DNA from: Syntrophaceticus schinkii
GTDB lineage: Bacteria; Bacillota; DSM-12270; Thermacetogeniales; Thermacetogeniaceae
Reading direction: 5' to 3'
Length of the DNA stretch: 38,866 nt
Assembly: GCF_000946815.1 (NCBI RefSeq)
Contig: NZ_CDRZ01000090.1
Location: forward strand, 1-38,866
Below the pieces are notes generated by a model. The model searched no databases and was not told the DNA's origin. It saw nothing but the letters and a program-made list of their open reading frames with translations. Below, one piece after another: positions 26,962 to 35,046 of the stretch; positions within the stretch are counted from its first letter, which is position 1, and every line of letters begins with the position of its first letter. The position numbers were made by a program, and so were the translations under genes.

Positions 26962-27137
26962 CTTTTCAGACTTCCGACTTCCGGTATCCGACTTCTGTTC
27001 TTTAGGTTGGTAGTTGGTACAGATAAAATTCCCCGGGGTCTTATCCCATTGAAGAAGACGAATGTCTTTTCAGGATAGTTAAGTCGCATTTTCAAACCCG
27101 TGTCATGACTTAATCGAAACTGAAATGATAAAAAACC
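26962..27137. repeat. Repeat-bearing spacer between tadG-like and cpaB
   Basis: Family A heptamers at 26970-27000 (CTTCCGACTTCCGGTATCCG, then ACTTCTGTTC) lie just upstream of cpaB. A short reversed family B string (GGTTGGTAGTTGGTAC) follows at about 27004-27019. The rest has no gene and no clear terminator. Confidence 0.65.
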
Positions 27138-28097
27138 TTAGTAAAGCAGTTTTACTGCATATGCACCATAATCAGTTCCTCCACCCAGTTCCCCGGAGAC
27201 TACCATTTTGACAAAACGCCCCACCACATAATTCTCATTTCCTGAGCCCCCCACCCCTTCCAGGAAAAAGGCGGCAAAACCAGCTATTTCTACCTCTGCG
27301 GGGCTCACCACCTTGATCATCGGAACAATCATAATCCGAGGACACTCCAGGTCAAAGTTGCTATGGGTGCATCCTTTTTTACACTGCGCAATGCGGTACT
27401 CAACACCCTGAGATGTGGGGCCAGACATGTTTCCGGTTTCAATGGGTATCCGGTCTCCCACCCGCAGAATCGTCTGGCAGCCGTTTTTTATATGCTCACG
27501 GTATTGATCGGCTCCACCATCGCCAAAAGCCAAGGCACTGTACCAGCCGTGCATCTTGCCATCAGCGTCGGCTACAGCAGTCCCGGCTCCCTGTTTCAGG
27601 AGATATTCCGCTCCTTTTACTAATTCTTGCTCCTCGATGCTGAAAGGCACCACTCCAATTGCCCCGGTCAGAGAACCTGTAAAGGCGGTTGCTGAAGCAT
27701 TTACCTCCTGGTCTGTGAAGCCCAGCACCCGGGCGAAAAGAAAGTGCACATTCTGTCGAGGTTTCACTGTAATAGACTGATTGTCAGCACCAACCTCTAT
27801 CACCAACTCATCCCCAGATATGCCATTGGCCAACACATATTCCCTGGCCACATCCATCGCAAGCTGCGGATTCATAGGAAGTTCCTGAGCACCGGCCAGT
27901 GCTGCGGCATCAGCCGTATTCACCAGACGGCTCCTGCTGGTGTAAAGAAGGCCGATATCGACTACCAGAGCAGCACAGCCCAACAAGACCACCAGACCTA
28001 AAGCTACCAGGATAATAACCGACCCCTGCTCCTTGGAGAGCATTTGTGTTATGTTAACTAACTGCTTGCGAATTTTCCCTCTGCATTTCTTAAACAC
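27138..28097 (-). CDS. TadG-like pilus-assembly protein (Tad domain)
   Basis: 319 residues. The N-terminus has the TadG/TadE-like signature EQGSVIILVALGLVVLLGCAALVVDIGLLYTSRSRLVNTADAAALAGAQEL, a short basic stretch, one membrane helix (about 24-46) and the ADAAALAG motif. The remainder is extracytoplasmic and rich in glycine and valine, with cysteine pairs. Likely a minor pilin-like or surface protein of the Tad system. I chose GTG 28097 because AGGAGGTG lies 6 bases upstream; a frame-open TTG at 28142 lies within the end of tadE. It starts 13 bases after the tadE stop. Confidence 0.87.
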   Translation of the reverse strand: MFKKCRGKIRKQLVNITQMLSKEQGSVIILVALGLVVLLGCAALVVDIGLLYTSRSRLVNTADAAALAGAQELPMNPQLAMDVAREYVLANGISGDELVIEVGADNQSITVKPRQNVHFLFARVLGFTDQEVNASATAFTGSLTGAIGVVPFSIEEQELVKGAEYLLKQGAGTAVADADGKMHGWYSALAFGDGGADQYREHIKNGCQTILRVGDRIPIETGNMSGPTSQGVEYRIAQCKKGCTHSNFDLECPRIMIVPMIKVVSPAEVEIAGFAAFFLEGVGGSGNENYVVGRFVKMVVSGELGGGTDYGAYAVKLLY

Positions 28098-28110
28098 ACT
28101 GGCCACCTCC

Positions 28111-28506
28111 TCATTCCATGCGCATAATTGCAGCAGCCTCAAGGGGGTATGGATTTGGGATAATTTGTCCCATAATCGGAGTCAGAATGGGAACATTATA
28201 GTGCACCTCCACCTTGAGGCTGTCCCCCCGGGAACGCCCTAACTGGTCGTTCGGGTCGATCTCTATCTGCAGACGAGACACATCAAGACTCCCAGCAATA
28301 CGCTCAACAGTCTCCAGGATCTCGACATCACTTCCCCCCTACAACCCCGACCCTGGCGCCCTCGCGGGCAGCTGTGTAATCACCAGATTATCAAAAAAAA
28401 TAATACCAAAATCGATAATTCCAAAAACCAAGAGCAGCAGAATGGGAAGCACCAGGGCAAACTCTAGCATGGCCTGGCCCCGATTATTCCGAAACTGAAA
28501 AAGCAT
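28111..28506 (-). CDS. tadE: TadE-like pseudopilin (two compensating frame breaks)
   Basis: From ATG 28506 (GGGGGGTGAGGG upstream) the sequence reads MLFQFRNNRGQAMLEFALVLPILLLLVFGIIDFGIIFFDNLVITQ, a clear TadE leader and helix with the conserved glutamate in MLEFALVLP. Then a G appears lost (CAG(G)CTGCC, near 28370). About 35 bases later a G6 run (plus 28344-28349) has one G too many, so the frame returns. The repaired protein reads AAREGARVGVVGGSDVEILETV and continues to a TGA at 28111, giving 131 residues. Read as given, the protein stops at a TAG between the two breaks. TadE is a minor pilin cleaved by the prepilin peptidase. Confidence 0.82.
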
Positions 28507-28635
28507 TCCCTCACCCCCCAGTGCATCCAACCTCCGGCATCCAACGTCTATTTCAGGGCAGGAGTAGTTTTCGTGAACTCTTTTCAGACAACAGGACGAT
28601 CCCTTTTCCAACAACTAATGACCAACCACCAACCA
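28507..28635. repeat. Repeat-filled spacer upstream of tadE
   Basis: Family A heptamers at about 28524-28552 (TCCAACCTCCGGCATCCAAC) with TATTTCAGGGCAGG, then a family B string at 28601-28645 (TTTTCCAACAACTAATGACC and CAACCACC units) that contains the tadV stop. No gene is seen. Confidence 0.65.
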
Positions 28636-29177
28636 CTAACTCACCAAGTAGGCAGCAATGGTACCCAGAAAAATGGCTAAACCATAAGGTATGAGAGAAC
28701 TGTAGGGCGTGCGATCAATGAACAGCAGTGCCCCCTTACCCCCTCCCCCCTACCCAAAACACCCAGAGCAACACCCAGGCGCTTCAGGGTCGACAGAAGC
28801 CGGCTCTGCCACAAAAGAACGAGGATGGCAATCACACCGCCGATCAGTGCTGTTGCCAGTGCAGTATAAAGTGCAAAAAGGGGGCCCTTTAAAGCCCCCA
28901 CTGCACCTAAAAGCTTTACATCTCCGGCTCCCAGACCGCCCAGGGCAAAGGGCACTATAAAAATCAGAACTCCTGCAAGCAGGCCGGTGATACTTGTCCT
29001 CAATCCAGGCAATCCTTGGTGAGCAGTATTCAGGATAATCCCAGCTGCAGCAGCCGGGAAAACTACTTTGTTGTAGATCTTTCGCTCCCGCAGATCGGTG
29101 ATCAGGCAGATCAGGATTACGATAAGGATGGCAAGATCTGCTAAAACTGCAAGCACCGCCTTCACCTGCTTTCGCAA
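28636..29177 (-). CDS. tadV: Prepilin peptidase of the Tad system (one apparent 1-base deletion)
   Basis: A CpaA/TadV-type aspartic prepilin peptidase, which processes Flp and TadE leaders in the membrane. The first catalytic Asp is in LITDLRERKIYN, the second in the GAGDVKL motif. Multiple membrane helices cover most of the protein. Near plus 28739-28743 one G is missing from a G run; without repair the end becomes RGHCCSLIARPTVLSYLMV. With repair it reads GGKGALLFIDRTPYSSLIPYGLAIFLGTIAAYLVS, an expected final membrane segment, giving 180 residues. The TAG lies in a family B repeat. No methylase domain is present, as usual for TadV. Confidence 0.9.
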
Positions 29178-29370
29178 ACAACCTCATTTCATACTTCATG
29201 CTTCTCACTTCAAACTTCCCACTTCACAACCAGCCGGCCTTTACCATCACTTATAAAACTCAGTTAATCCGCTTGCAAAGCTATTCTATGTAGCTGGAGA
29301 AGCAGCGGCATTGGTAAGGGCATCAGTTGCCATTTTGGCTCTTTAACTCCGTCCACGCTTTACCCTGCTA
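29178..29370. other. Spacer between flp and tadV
   Basis: Contains a run of CTTC-spaced strings (CATTTCATACTTCATGCTTC, CACTTCAAACTTCCCACTTC, about 29185-29226). On the minus strand a 15-codon open frame (MATDALTNAAASPAT, 29353-29291 region) resembles the tail of a small pilin but has no ribosome site. Nothing firm. Confidence 0.4.
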
Positions 29371-29568
29371 TTAACCTGCTGGAACTACAAGTTTATCCTT
29401 TACTGCATTAAATATATCCTTGAGCCCGTCACCCATAAGCCCAAGCACCGCTATAACCGCTACCGCAATCAACGCCAAAATTAACCCATACTCCGCCATA
29501 CCTTGTCCCTCTTCCTCACAGAAAAACCTTTTAGCAAGTTTCAACAATTTCTTTGCCTCCCTTCTCAT
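29371..29568 (-). CDS. flp: Flp family type IVb pilin
   Basis: A 65-residue prepilin. A short basic leader ends in EEEG; cleavage after Gly21 would leave QGMAEYGLILALIAVAVIAVLG, placing Glu26 at position +5 followed by Tyr, the Flp hallmark. The single hydrophobic helix is followed by a short polar tail (MGDGLKDIFNAVKDKLVVPAG). It is probably the major pilus subunit. The ATG at 29568 has only a modest ribosome site (AGGGCAGGG). It is separated from the upstream gene by 164 bases that hold a candidate promoter, so it may be expressed separately at a high level. Confidence 0.95.
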   Translation of the reverse strand: MRREAKKLLKLAKRFFCEEEGQGMAEYGLILALIAVAVIAVLGLMGDGLKDIFNAVKDKLVVPAG

Positions 29569-29657
29569 ATTTTTGCCCTGCCCTGAGTTCTCTGGGACTA
29601 TACTAGGATCTCGTCCCTATTTGATTGAAAAGTCGAACTTCGGTAAGGTCCTATTAA

Positions 29658-29686
29658 ATTATAGGCATTTCAAGCAAAATAAGGAA
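29658..29686 (-). promoter_or_regulatory. Candidate promoter of flp
   Basis: The minus strand has a perfect TATAAT (29663-29658) and TTCCTT 17 bases upstream (29686-29681), a poor -35. The start would be near 29651, giving an 80-base leader in which GGGAC (29617-29613) can pair with GTCCC (29598-29594). TCGTCCC (minus GGGACGA) occurs at 29611, 29687 and 29741. Confidence 0.4.
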
Positions 29687-29732
29687 TCGTCCCGAGGTCT
29701 TAATTTGTTTAGGTGCTCTATCCTGGTTCCTG

Positions 29733-30281
29733 CTAGACTGTCGTCCCTACAAAAGAAGGCTTTTCGTCCTTACTGCTTCGGATTTTAGTCCCAGACATAA
29801 CGCCAGGCATGAAGGCAATTCCAAAATTAGGGATCTTTTCCCCCCGTAAGAGGCACCGGGCCAGGGAAGTGACCGTCCTTAGTCCTACTCTTTCTGTGAG
29901 CAGAAAATAGTGGACGACTTTTCCCTGGCAAACTTCGAAACCGGCATCCAAAGCTGCATTATAGCTTTGAAGATTTTTACCGTATAATAGGGTAAAGTTA
30001 TGCTTGCGGAACAGGCGACGCAGGATTTCCGGGGTCTCATCTGTGGATGCGTCATCATAAACAACCAGTTCAAAGGAACGCTGTGAGGATTGATAATAGG
30101 ATAGGAGTTCTTTGATGGCTCCCTCGATGATGGGAGCCTGATTGTGGACGATAAGAAGAAGGCTGAGATCCGGGACAAAACAGTGGAGCTGTTGGAACAG
30201 ATAGGATTTTCGGAAAGCAGTGAAGATAACCAGGCCGCAGAGAAGAATCACCGAGAGAACCAATAAAAACATAATGGCCAT
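29733..30281 (-). CDS. Short membrane-anchored glycosyltransferase family 2-like protein
   Basis: 182 residues. An N-terminal membrane helix (IMFLLVLSVILLCGLVIFTAF) precedes a GT-A-like fold. LSLLLIVHNQAPIIEGAIKELL and VVYDDASTDETPEILRRL match the start of family 2 glycosyltransferases, with the DDAS nucleotide-sugar site. The protein ends where family 2 enzymes would continue with the catalytic second half, so it may be shortened or an accessory protein. The ATG at 30281 follows GGAGGGGGT. It lies between the DegU-like gene and flp, so a role in modifying pili or the surface is possible, but only from context. Confidence 0.72.
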   Translation of the reverse strand: MAIMFLLVLSVILLCGLVIFTAFRKSYLFQQLHCFVPDLSLLLIVHNQAPIIEGAIKELLSYYQSSQRSFELVVYDDASTDETPEILRRLFRKHNFTLLYGKNLQSYNAALDAGFEVCQGKVVHYFLLTERVGLRTVTSLARCLLRGEKIPNFGIAFMPGVMSGTKIRSSKDEKPSFVGTTV

Positions 30282-30334
30282 TTTTACCCCCTCCCCTTCA
30301 CTATATGCGTAAGACAAAAGGGGGGTTAAGGGTT

Positions 30335-30985
30335 TTAAAGCTCTACCAGGTTGTTTTTTATGGCATATATCGCGGCTTGGGTGCGATCAGTCACTTTTAT
30401 TTTGCGGAAGATACTGGTGATATGGTTTTTCACCGTCTTTTCACTGATAAACAATATACGAGCAATACCACGATTTGGTTCTCCCATGGCGATCAGGGAC
30501 AACACTTCTTTTTCTCTTTCTGTAAGGGCACTGATCCCTTCTTCTTTTGCAGTGGCTGTGCTGAGGCGGTTATATTCTCCAAGCAGTCTTCCGGTAACCA
30601 CCGGGTGAAAAGCGGGTCTCCCCTCTAGAACATCATAGATCGACTTCATAAGTTCAGCTGGTTCCACATCTTTTAACAGGTAGCCGCTGGCACCGGCCTT
30701 GATCACTTCCAGCATCTCTTCATCTTCAGCAACAGTAAGAATGATAATTTTAATATCCGGCATTTCCCTGCGAATCACTCGACTGGCTTCTTTCCCGCTG
30801 GTGCCGGGCATTTTTAAATCCATGAGAATGATATCCGGACGCAGGCTGCGGGCCAAATTTATGGCACCCTGACCATCACCCACCTCCCCGGCTATTTCTA
30901 TATTTTCATCCAGTTCCAGTACCCTTCGCAAACCCTCTCTAATCAAGGGATGGTCATCAGCAATAACTACTCTTATTTTCTCCAT
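30335..30985 (-). CDS. degU: DegU/NarL-type response regulator
   Basis: 216 residues: a receiver (DDHPLIREGLRRVL, phospho-acceptor in IILMDLKMPGTSG, Lys in YLLKDVE) and a LuxR-type helix-turn-helix (LTEREKEVLSLIAMGEPNRGIARILFISEKTVKNHITSIFRKIKV). ATG 30985 follows AGGAGGGG; it overlaps the end of the kinase gene by 29 bases, so the pair is coupled. DegU in Bacillus controls competence, motility and exoenzymes. Placement upstream of the Tad locus suggests control of pili. The symbol reflects family and synteny with comF. Confidence 0.92.
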   Translation of the reverse strand: MEKIRVVIADDHPLIREGLRRVLELDENIEIAGEVGDGQGAINLARSLRPDIILMDLKMPGTSGKEASRVIRREMPDIKIIILTVAEDEEMLEVIKAGASGYLLKDVEPAELMKSIYDVLEGRPAFHPVVTGRLLGEYNRLSTATAKEEGISALTEREKEVLSLIAMGEPNRGIARILFISEKTVKNHITSIFRKIKVTDRTQAAIYAIKNNLVEL

Positions 30986-32122
30986 GTGTTCTCCCCTCCT
31001 CACCAACAGGAATTACCACATTTATCTCTGTACCCTTGCCCAATACGGAGTTCACCTGTAAATCACCTTTTAGGACCTGGGCGCGTTCTCTCATATTCAG
31101 CAACCCGTAATGCTCCTTATTCTCCATTGCCATTTCCGGATCAAACCCCTTGCCATCATCCTGGATGACGGCAAGGACCTGCTGGGGATGTAGTTCCAGT
31201 TTCACTGTCGCCCCGCTGGATTCAGCATGTTTCTGGACATTATTCACAGCCTCTTGGATGATTCGAAAAACAGCCAGTTCGAGGGTTCTGCTGTACCTCC
31301 TCTCACTGCCGAATAAAAGCAATTTAACAGACAGGCTGTGCCGTTCTTTAAGATCTTCAAGCAAGCGACGCACCCCCCCCCGGCTAACCCCAGATCATCC
31401 AGGGCCATTGGCCTTAAATCAAAGATAATTCTTCTGATATCTTGAAGGGTGCTGCGCGTCAGATCTTTTAGTTCTTCCAATTTAGACTTCAGTTGTTTGG
31501 GCTCATGAATCAATAGTTGTTCACAGTATTCTGCCCGCAAAACAATGTTGGCCATTGCTTGGGCAGGGCCATCATGGATCTCTCGGGAAAGTCGCCGGCG
31601 TTCCTCCTCTTGAGCCAGGATAATCTTGAATCCTTCATCTTGCTTTTGTAAATCATCAAGTTTAACATTGATTTGAGCAAGGGCGCCCTGGAAAAACTGC
31701 AGGACAATACTGGTTTTTGTAATAAGTGTTTCCGCCTTCGCTACGGTCCGGGAAAGGCGTTTCATGCTTCGTTCTAATTCCATGCGCCGACGGCGCAAAT
31801 TATTTTCCTGCTCCTGCAGGGCGAGTAGACATACCTGCAGGTCCATGGACACTCCACTGACTTCCTTTACCATCACCTCATCGTATTGATGAAGATTGCA
31901 GCTAACATCCACCAAAGACAGCTGTGATTGCTTTTCCAACCGGGTGAGCTTGTCTATTTCCTGAACCGTCTCCAAAGTTTCGCATTGAGTCGTAATTAGA
32001 TCCTGCTGGACCCGCTCCAATTCACAGCGGGTATTTTCGGCAATGTCATAGATAGCATCCTGGCCTCTCTCTATTGCATTAAGTGTCTCTTTGACAACTC
32101 GATCAAGTGCTTCGACCTCCAC
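30957..32122 (-). CDS. degS: DegS-like cytoplasmic sensor histidine kinase, frame broken at a G9 tract
   Basis: The N-terminal 170 residues are soluble and coiled-coil rich, as in the DegS sensor domain, with no membrane segment. The phosphorylated His is in EEERRRLSREIHDGPAQAMANIVLR (HisKA_3), followed by DIRRIIFDLRPMALDDLGLAGG. At plus 31373-31381 a run of nine C (G9) breaks the frame; ten or seven G would join it to VRRLLEDLKERHSLSV and to the ATPase domain (EAVNNVQKHAESSG N-box, DDGKGFDPE). Repaired length is about 388. The start is GTG 32122, with AGGAGGT 8 bases upstream. The break could be sequence error or a phase-variable tract. Confidence 0.88.
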
Positions 32123-32254
32123 CCTCCAGTACCTCCTGCTTTTAGAGCGGTTGGAAGCCGCTCTCTACCTTGTTATGTTTAACCATTTCGACATATTCGG
32201 GGATCTTTCCTGCAGGTTTTAGAAAATATTTCTGAAAATATAAACACTATGGAC
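32123..32254 (-). promoter_or_regulatory. Leader of degS with hairpin and a possible Spo0A box
   Basis: On the minus strand AGAGCGG (32164-32158) pairs with CCGCTCT (32150-32144) a few bases before the AGGAGGT ribosome site, so the fold could affect translation. TGTCGAA, the core of the Spo0A box, lies at 32193-32187. A clear promoter is not visible. Confidence 0.3.
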
Positions 32255-33673
32255 TTAAAGGCCTAGGAGCTGACGGACACTGTTCTGTAGCATACCTAGC
32301 TGTTCACTGCTGTTCGCTTCCACATATATCCTGAAAACCGGTTCTGTTCCCGAGGGACGCACTAGGACCCAGCTCCCATCATCCAGAAGCAGCTTTACCC
32401 CATCAATGGTCAGACGATTCGACACTTTCCGATCACTAATCATCTCAGGCGACCACGCTCGCAGCAAGTTAATAACTTCTTCCTTTTTCTTATGGTCACA
32501 CTTCAGGTCAAGGCGAGCACTGACCAGACAGCCAAACTCACGGTTAAGTTCTTCCTTCAGTTCTCTCAGGGATTTACGCCTGCAGGCCAACATTTCCACA
32601 ATAAGTGCTATGGCCAAAATGCCGTCCTTCTCCGGAACATGCCCTTGAACACTCATACCCCCGCTTTCCTCTCCACCCAGGACACTGCGGTGGTTAATCA
32701 AAGACTGGGCAATATACTTGAAACCAACCGCAGTCTCCATCACCGGGAGCCCGTACTCATCTGCAACGCGGTCCAGCATGTGGGTTGTGGCTACAGTGCG
32801 AGCCACAGCACCCCGCCAATTACGGTCTTCCATGAGGTAATAGAGGATCAAAGGCAGCATTTCGTTTGGTGACATGTATTCACCATTACTGTCGATCACA
32901 CCGAAACGGTCGGCATCTCCATCCAGGGCCAGCCCCAGGTCGGCTTCCTTCTCTAGAACTGCTTCCTTCAAAGGAACAAGTCCTTTTTCATTAGGCTCCG
33001 GGAGGGAGCCACCAAACAATACATCCCGATAATTATGGATAACATCCAGCTCGATCTTTGTTCCCTTGATTATCTCTTCTAGATAGCCCCTTCCTGCTCC
33101 CCACATTGGATCAAGAACAATTTTCATGCTGCCGCGATGAATAAAGCGATAATTTAACATTTTTTGAAGATGAGCAAGATAAAGCGGTTTGGCATCCAGA
33201 TCACGGATCAGGCCACACTCCCGCCCGGCATCCTCGGATAGAGAGCAGACCTCCTCCACCTGCAGGTTCTCTAGATTTTTCTCGATGGCTTCTGTTATCT
33301 CCGGGGTGGCGGGACCAGCGTATTCGGGAATGAACTTGATTCCATTGTACTCCGGGGGGTTGTGGCTGGCTGTGATCATTACCGCCCCACCCGCATCCAG
33401 GGCTTTTATAGCAAAGGCTGTAACCGGAGTTGGAGTGGCATCCACTGTCAGCCAGGAATTGATGTTGTTTCCGGCCATCACCCCAGCGACAGCAGCTGCA
33501 AATTGCTCAGAAAGAAAGCGGCTGTCATAACCGATGACAACCCCTTGACCGGATAGCCCGGATTCCTTCAGAAAGCTGGCAATGGCCTGTGCTACCAGGC
33601 ACACATTGGCAAAAGTAAACTCCTTAGCTATAACAGCCCGCCAACCATCTGTACCAAATTCGATTCTATTCAC
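32255..33673 (-). CDS. Phosphoglucomutase/phosphomannomutase family phosphohexomutase
   Basis: 472 residues of the alpha-D-phosphohexomutase superfamily, converting hexose 6- and 1-phosphates for sugar-nucleotide synthesis. Four domains with the four active-site loops are seen: FGTDGWRA at the start, phosphoserine loop TASHNPPEYNG (about 101-111), metal loop LDGDADRFGV (about 240-249), sugar loop GEESGGM (about 336) and phosphate loop VRPSGTEPVFRIY near the end. I chose GTG 33673, with AAGGGGGA upstream; the longer frame from 33709 has no site. Sugar specificity cannot be read from these motifs. Confidence 0.93.
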   Translation of the reverse strand: MNRIEFGTDGWRAVIAKEFTFANVCLVAQAIASFLKESGLSGQGVVIGYDSRFLSEQFAAAVAGVMAGNNINSWLTVDATPTPVTAFAIKALDAGGAVMITASHNPPEYNGIKFIPEYAGPATPEITEAIEKNLENLQVEEVCSLSEDAGRECGLIRDLDAKPLYLAHLQKMLNYRFIHRGSMKIVLDPMWGAGRGYLEEIIKGTKIELDVIHNYRDVLFGGSLPEPNEKGLVPLKEAVLEKEADLGLALDGDADRFGVIDSNGEYMSPNEMLPLILYYLMEDRNWRGAVARTVATTHMLDRVADEYGLPVMETAVGFKYIAQSLINHRSVLGGEESGGMSVQGHVPEKDGILAIALIVEMLACRRKSLRELKEELNREFGCLVSARLDLKCDHKKKEEVINLLRAWSPEMISDRKVSNRLTIDGVKLLLDDGSWVLVRPSGTEPVFRIYVEANSSEQLGMLQNSVRQLLGL

Positions 33674-34110
33674 ATCGCTCCCCCTTACTTTTTCTCGACA
33701 TAAAACCATTAATTCTAACCTCCTGTCTAATTATAGTACATTTACCAGCCAAAAGGATCAGGGGGACGGTTCTCCTGATCTATTTTTAACCCACAGAGCA
33801 TCCCCCCTTTCCAACAGTCGACAACTCACCACCCATAACTAAGCTTAGGAAGGCGGTTTTTGTAGAGGAACTTCATAACCTCATTATGGGGCAGAGCAAC
33901 AACGGCCAACGACCAACCATTCCGCCGCATTGAGGATATCTCTCTGCACATAATAAATCTCGCCCAAACATCTTTTTCCAACGACCAACCACTAAACCGT
34001 CCCCCTTACACGCAGAAATGCGCCGGGAACCGTCCCCCTTGCACGCTAAGGCAAATAAAAAGAGCGCCACCTTAGTTGAAGGGACGCCGAATTGCCTGCT
34101 TTCAATGCCA
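33674..34110. other. Repeat-rich spacer between yetF-like and phosphohexomutase genes
   Basis: Contains GGGGGACGGTTCTCCTGATC (33761-33780), family B strings at 33805-33839, 33903-33925 and 33972-34006, and AACCGTCCCCCTT at about 33995 and 34029. A minus-strand open frame covering 33873-34250 is a shadow of repeats and of the YetF gene. No gene is supported. Confidence 0.65.
34054..34088 (-). terminator. Terminator of the yetF-like gene
   Basis: On the minus strand GCGTCCCTT and AAGGTGGCGC form a nine-pair stem with one bulged base and one G-U pair around a CAACT loop, followed by TCTTTTTATTT. It lies about 25 bases after the stop. Confidence 0.65.
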
Positions 34111-34845
34111 CTATCCCCCCGGGTCATCCTGTATCCTGGTATTATGAACAACCTCATCATCTTTTTTATCCACATAAAGGTTCCCCTGGGCATCAAGGAT
34201 GGCCAGGTGTACTTCTCCCGGGGTCTGGATTCCCTGTTTTTTAAGTTCATTGATCAACCAGGACTCATCCAGATTGTTCTGGTCCAGGTTTTGGTAGATA
34301 ATTACCCCATCTATGATCAGTTCACTGCTCAGTCCCTGGTACTGGCTCTCTAATTGAAGATCTTCTGCGGTAACCGGCTTCTTTGACGATTTCAGCAAAA
34401 CGCTCAGCCTTCCATCAGCTTCCAGGACAGCAAACTCAACATCAGATATGTTAAATACCCCCTGGCTGCGCAGCTGCATCAACAGATCATCAATATTATA
34501 CTGAACATTTTTCATATGCTGCTCCATGATCTTGCCATTCTGGATAATCAAAACAGGTTCTCCGGCCAGCACTTTGCGGACAACACGGCTTTTCAAGGTA
34601 ATAAACCTCACCAAATAATTCAAAATAGAAAAAACAAATAGCGCCAACAGCAGCGGCCAAGGACTAATCCGTGTTTGGATGACAATACCCCCGGCGATAA
34701 TACCAGTGGTTATTCCTGCTAGATACTCATAATAAGTGAGCTGCCCTGCACGCTCTTTTTCCAGCACCCTGGCGATAATTAATATCGCAAGAAAAGCTAT
34801 AACAGCCCTGGCAGTCATTTCTAAATAAAGAGAAGTTACAGGCAA
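34111..34845 (-). CDS. YetF/DUF421 membrane protein
   Basis: 244 residues. Three membrane helices in the first 95 residues (about 10-28, 43-60, 64-84) are followed by a tandem pair of DUF421 cytoplasmic domains. The first begins KSRVVRKVLAGEPVLIIQNGKIMEQHMKN, with the domain's LMQLRSQGVFNISDVEFAVLEADGRLSVLL. The second has SWLINELKKQGIQTPGEVHLAILDAQGNLYV. Bacillus paralogues YetF/YdfS/YrbG affect spore and membrane properties. The start is TTG 34845, with AAAGGGGGAT 6 bases upstream. It begins 14 bases after a 38-residue ORF and probably shares its transcript. Confidence 0.9.
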   Translation of the reverse strand: MPVTSLYLEMTARAVIAFLAILIIARVLEKERAGQLTYYEYLAGITTGIIAGGIVIQTRISPWPLLLALFVFSILNYLVRFITLKSRVVRKVLAGEPVLIIQNGKIMEQHMKNVQYNIDDLLMQLRSQGVFNISDVEFAVLEADGRLSVLLKSSKKPVTAEDLQLESQYQGLSSELIIDGVIIYQNLDQNNLDESWLINELKKQGIQTPGEVHLAILDAQGNLYVDKKDDEVVHNTRIQDDPGG

Positions 34846-34859
34846 AGGAGTATCCCCCT

Positions 34860-34976
34860 TTAGTTGGATTTATGACGATGACAGAGGATCTTAATTGCCA
34901 CCTGCCGGAAGAGATCAAAAACATCCTCCCGTCCTTCCAAGCGCTGATACCTGACCGCTTTTGTTTTCTCAGTCAT
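34860..34976 (-). CDS. Small 38-residue ORF upstream of yetF-like, unrecognised
   Basis: MTEKTKAVRYQRLEGREDVF... ends ...KILCHRHKSN. The ATG at 34976 has a strong ribosome site (AGAGGTGAG) 7 bases upstream, and the stop is 14 bases before the yetF-like start. The protein is basic, with one cysteine and no signal or membrane helix. I do not recognise the family. The ribosome site and tight spacing argue for a real small protein or a leader peptide coupled to YetF. Confidence 0.55.
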   Translation of the reverse strand: MTEKTKAVRYQRLEGREDVFDLFRQVAIKILCHRHKSN

Positions 34977-35046
34977 TTACAAACTCACCTCTCAAAGGCA
35001 TTGCATTTTAGATCAATTATTAACGTTTTAACCCTTTTTTATGCAG

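Noticed and set aside
29291-29353. Fifteen-codon minus-strand frame after flp resembling a second pilin tail
   Set aside because: No ribosome site, no pilin leader or helix in frame; too short to separate from chance.
29569-29732. Cyclic di-GMP riboswitch upstream of flp
   Set aside because: The conserved GEMM core sequences are not present; only a short GGGAC/GTCCC hairpin is seen.
33873-34250. A 125-codon minus-strand open frame
   Set aside because: It overlaps the end of the YetF-like gene in another frame and the rest is low-complexity repeat sequence. It has no ribosome site and no family resemblance.
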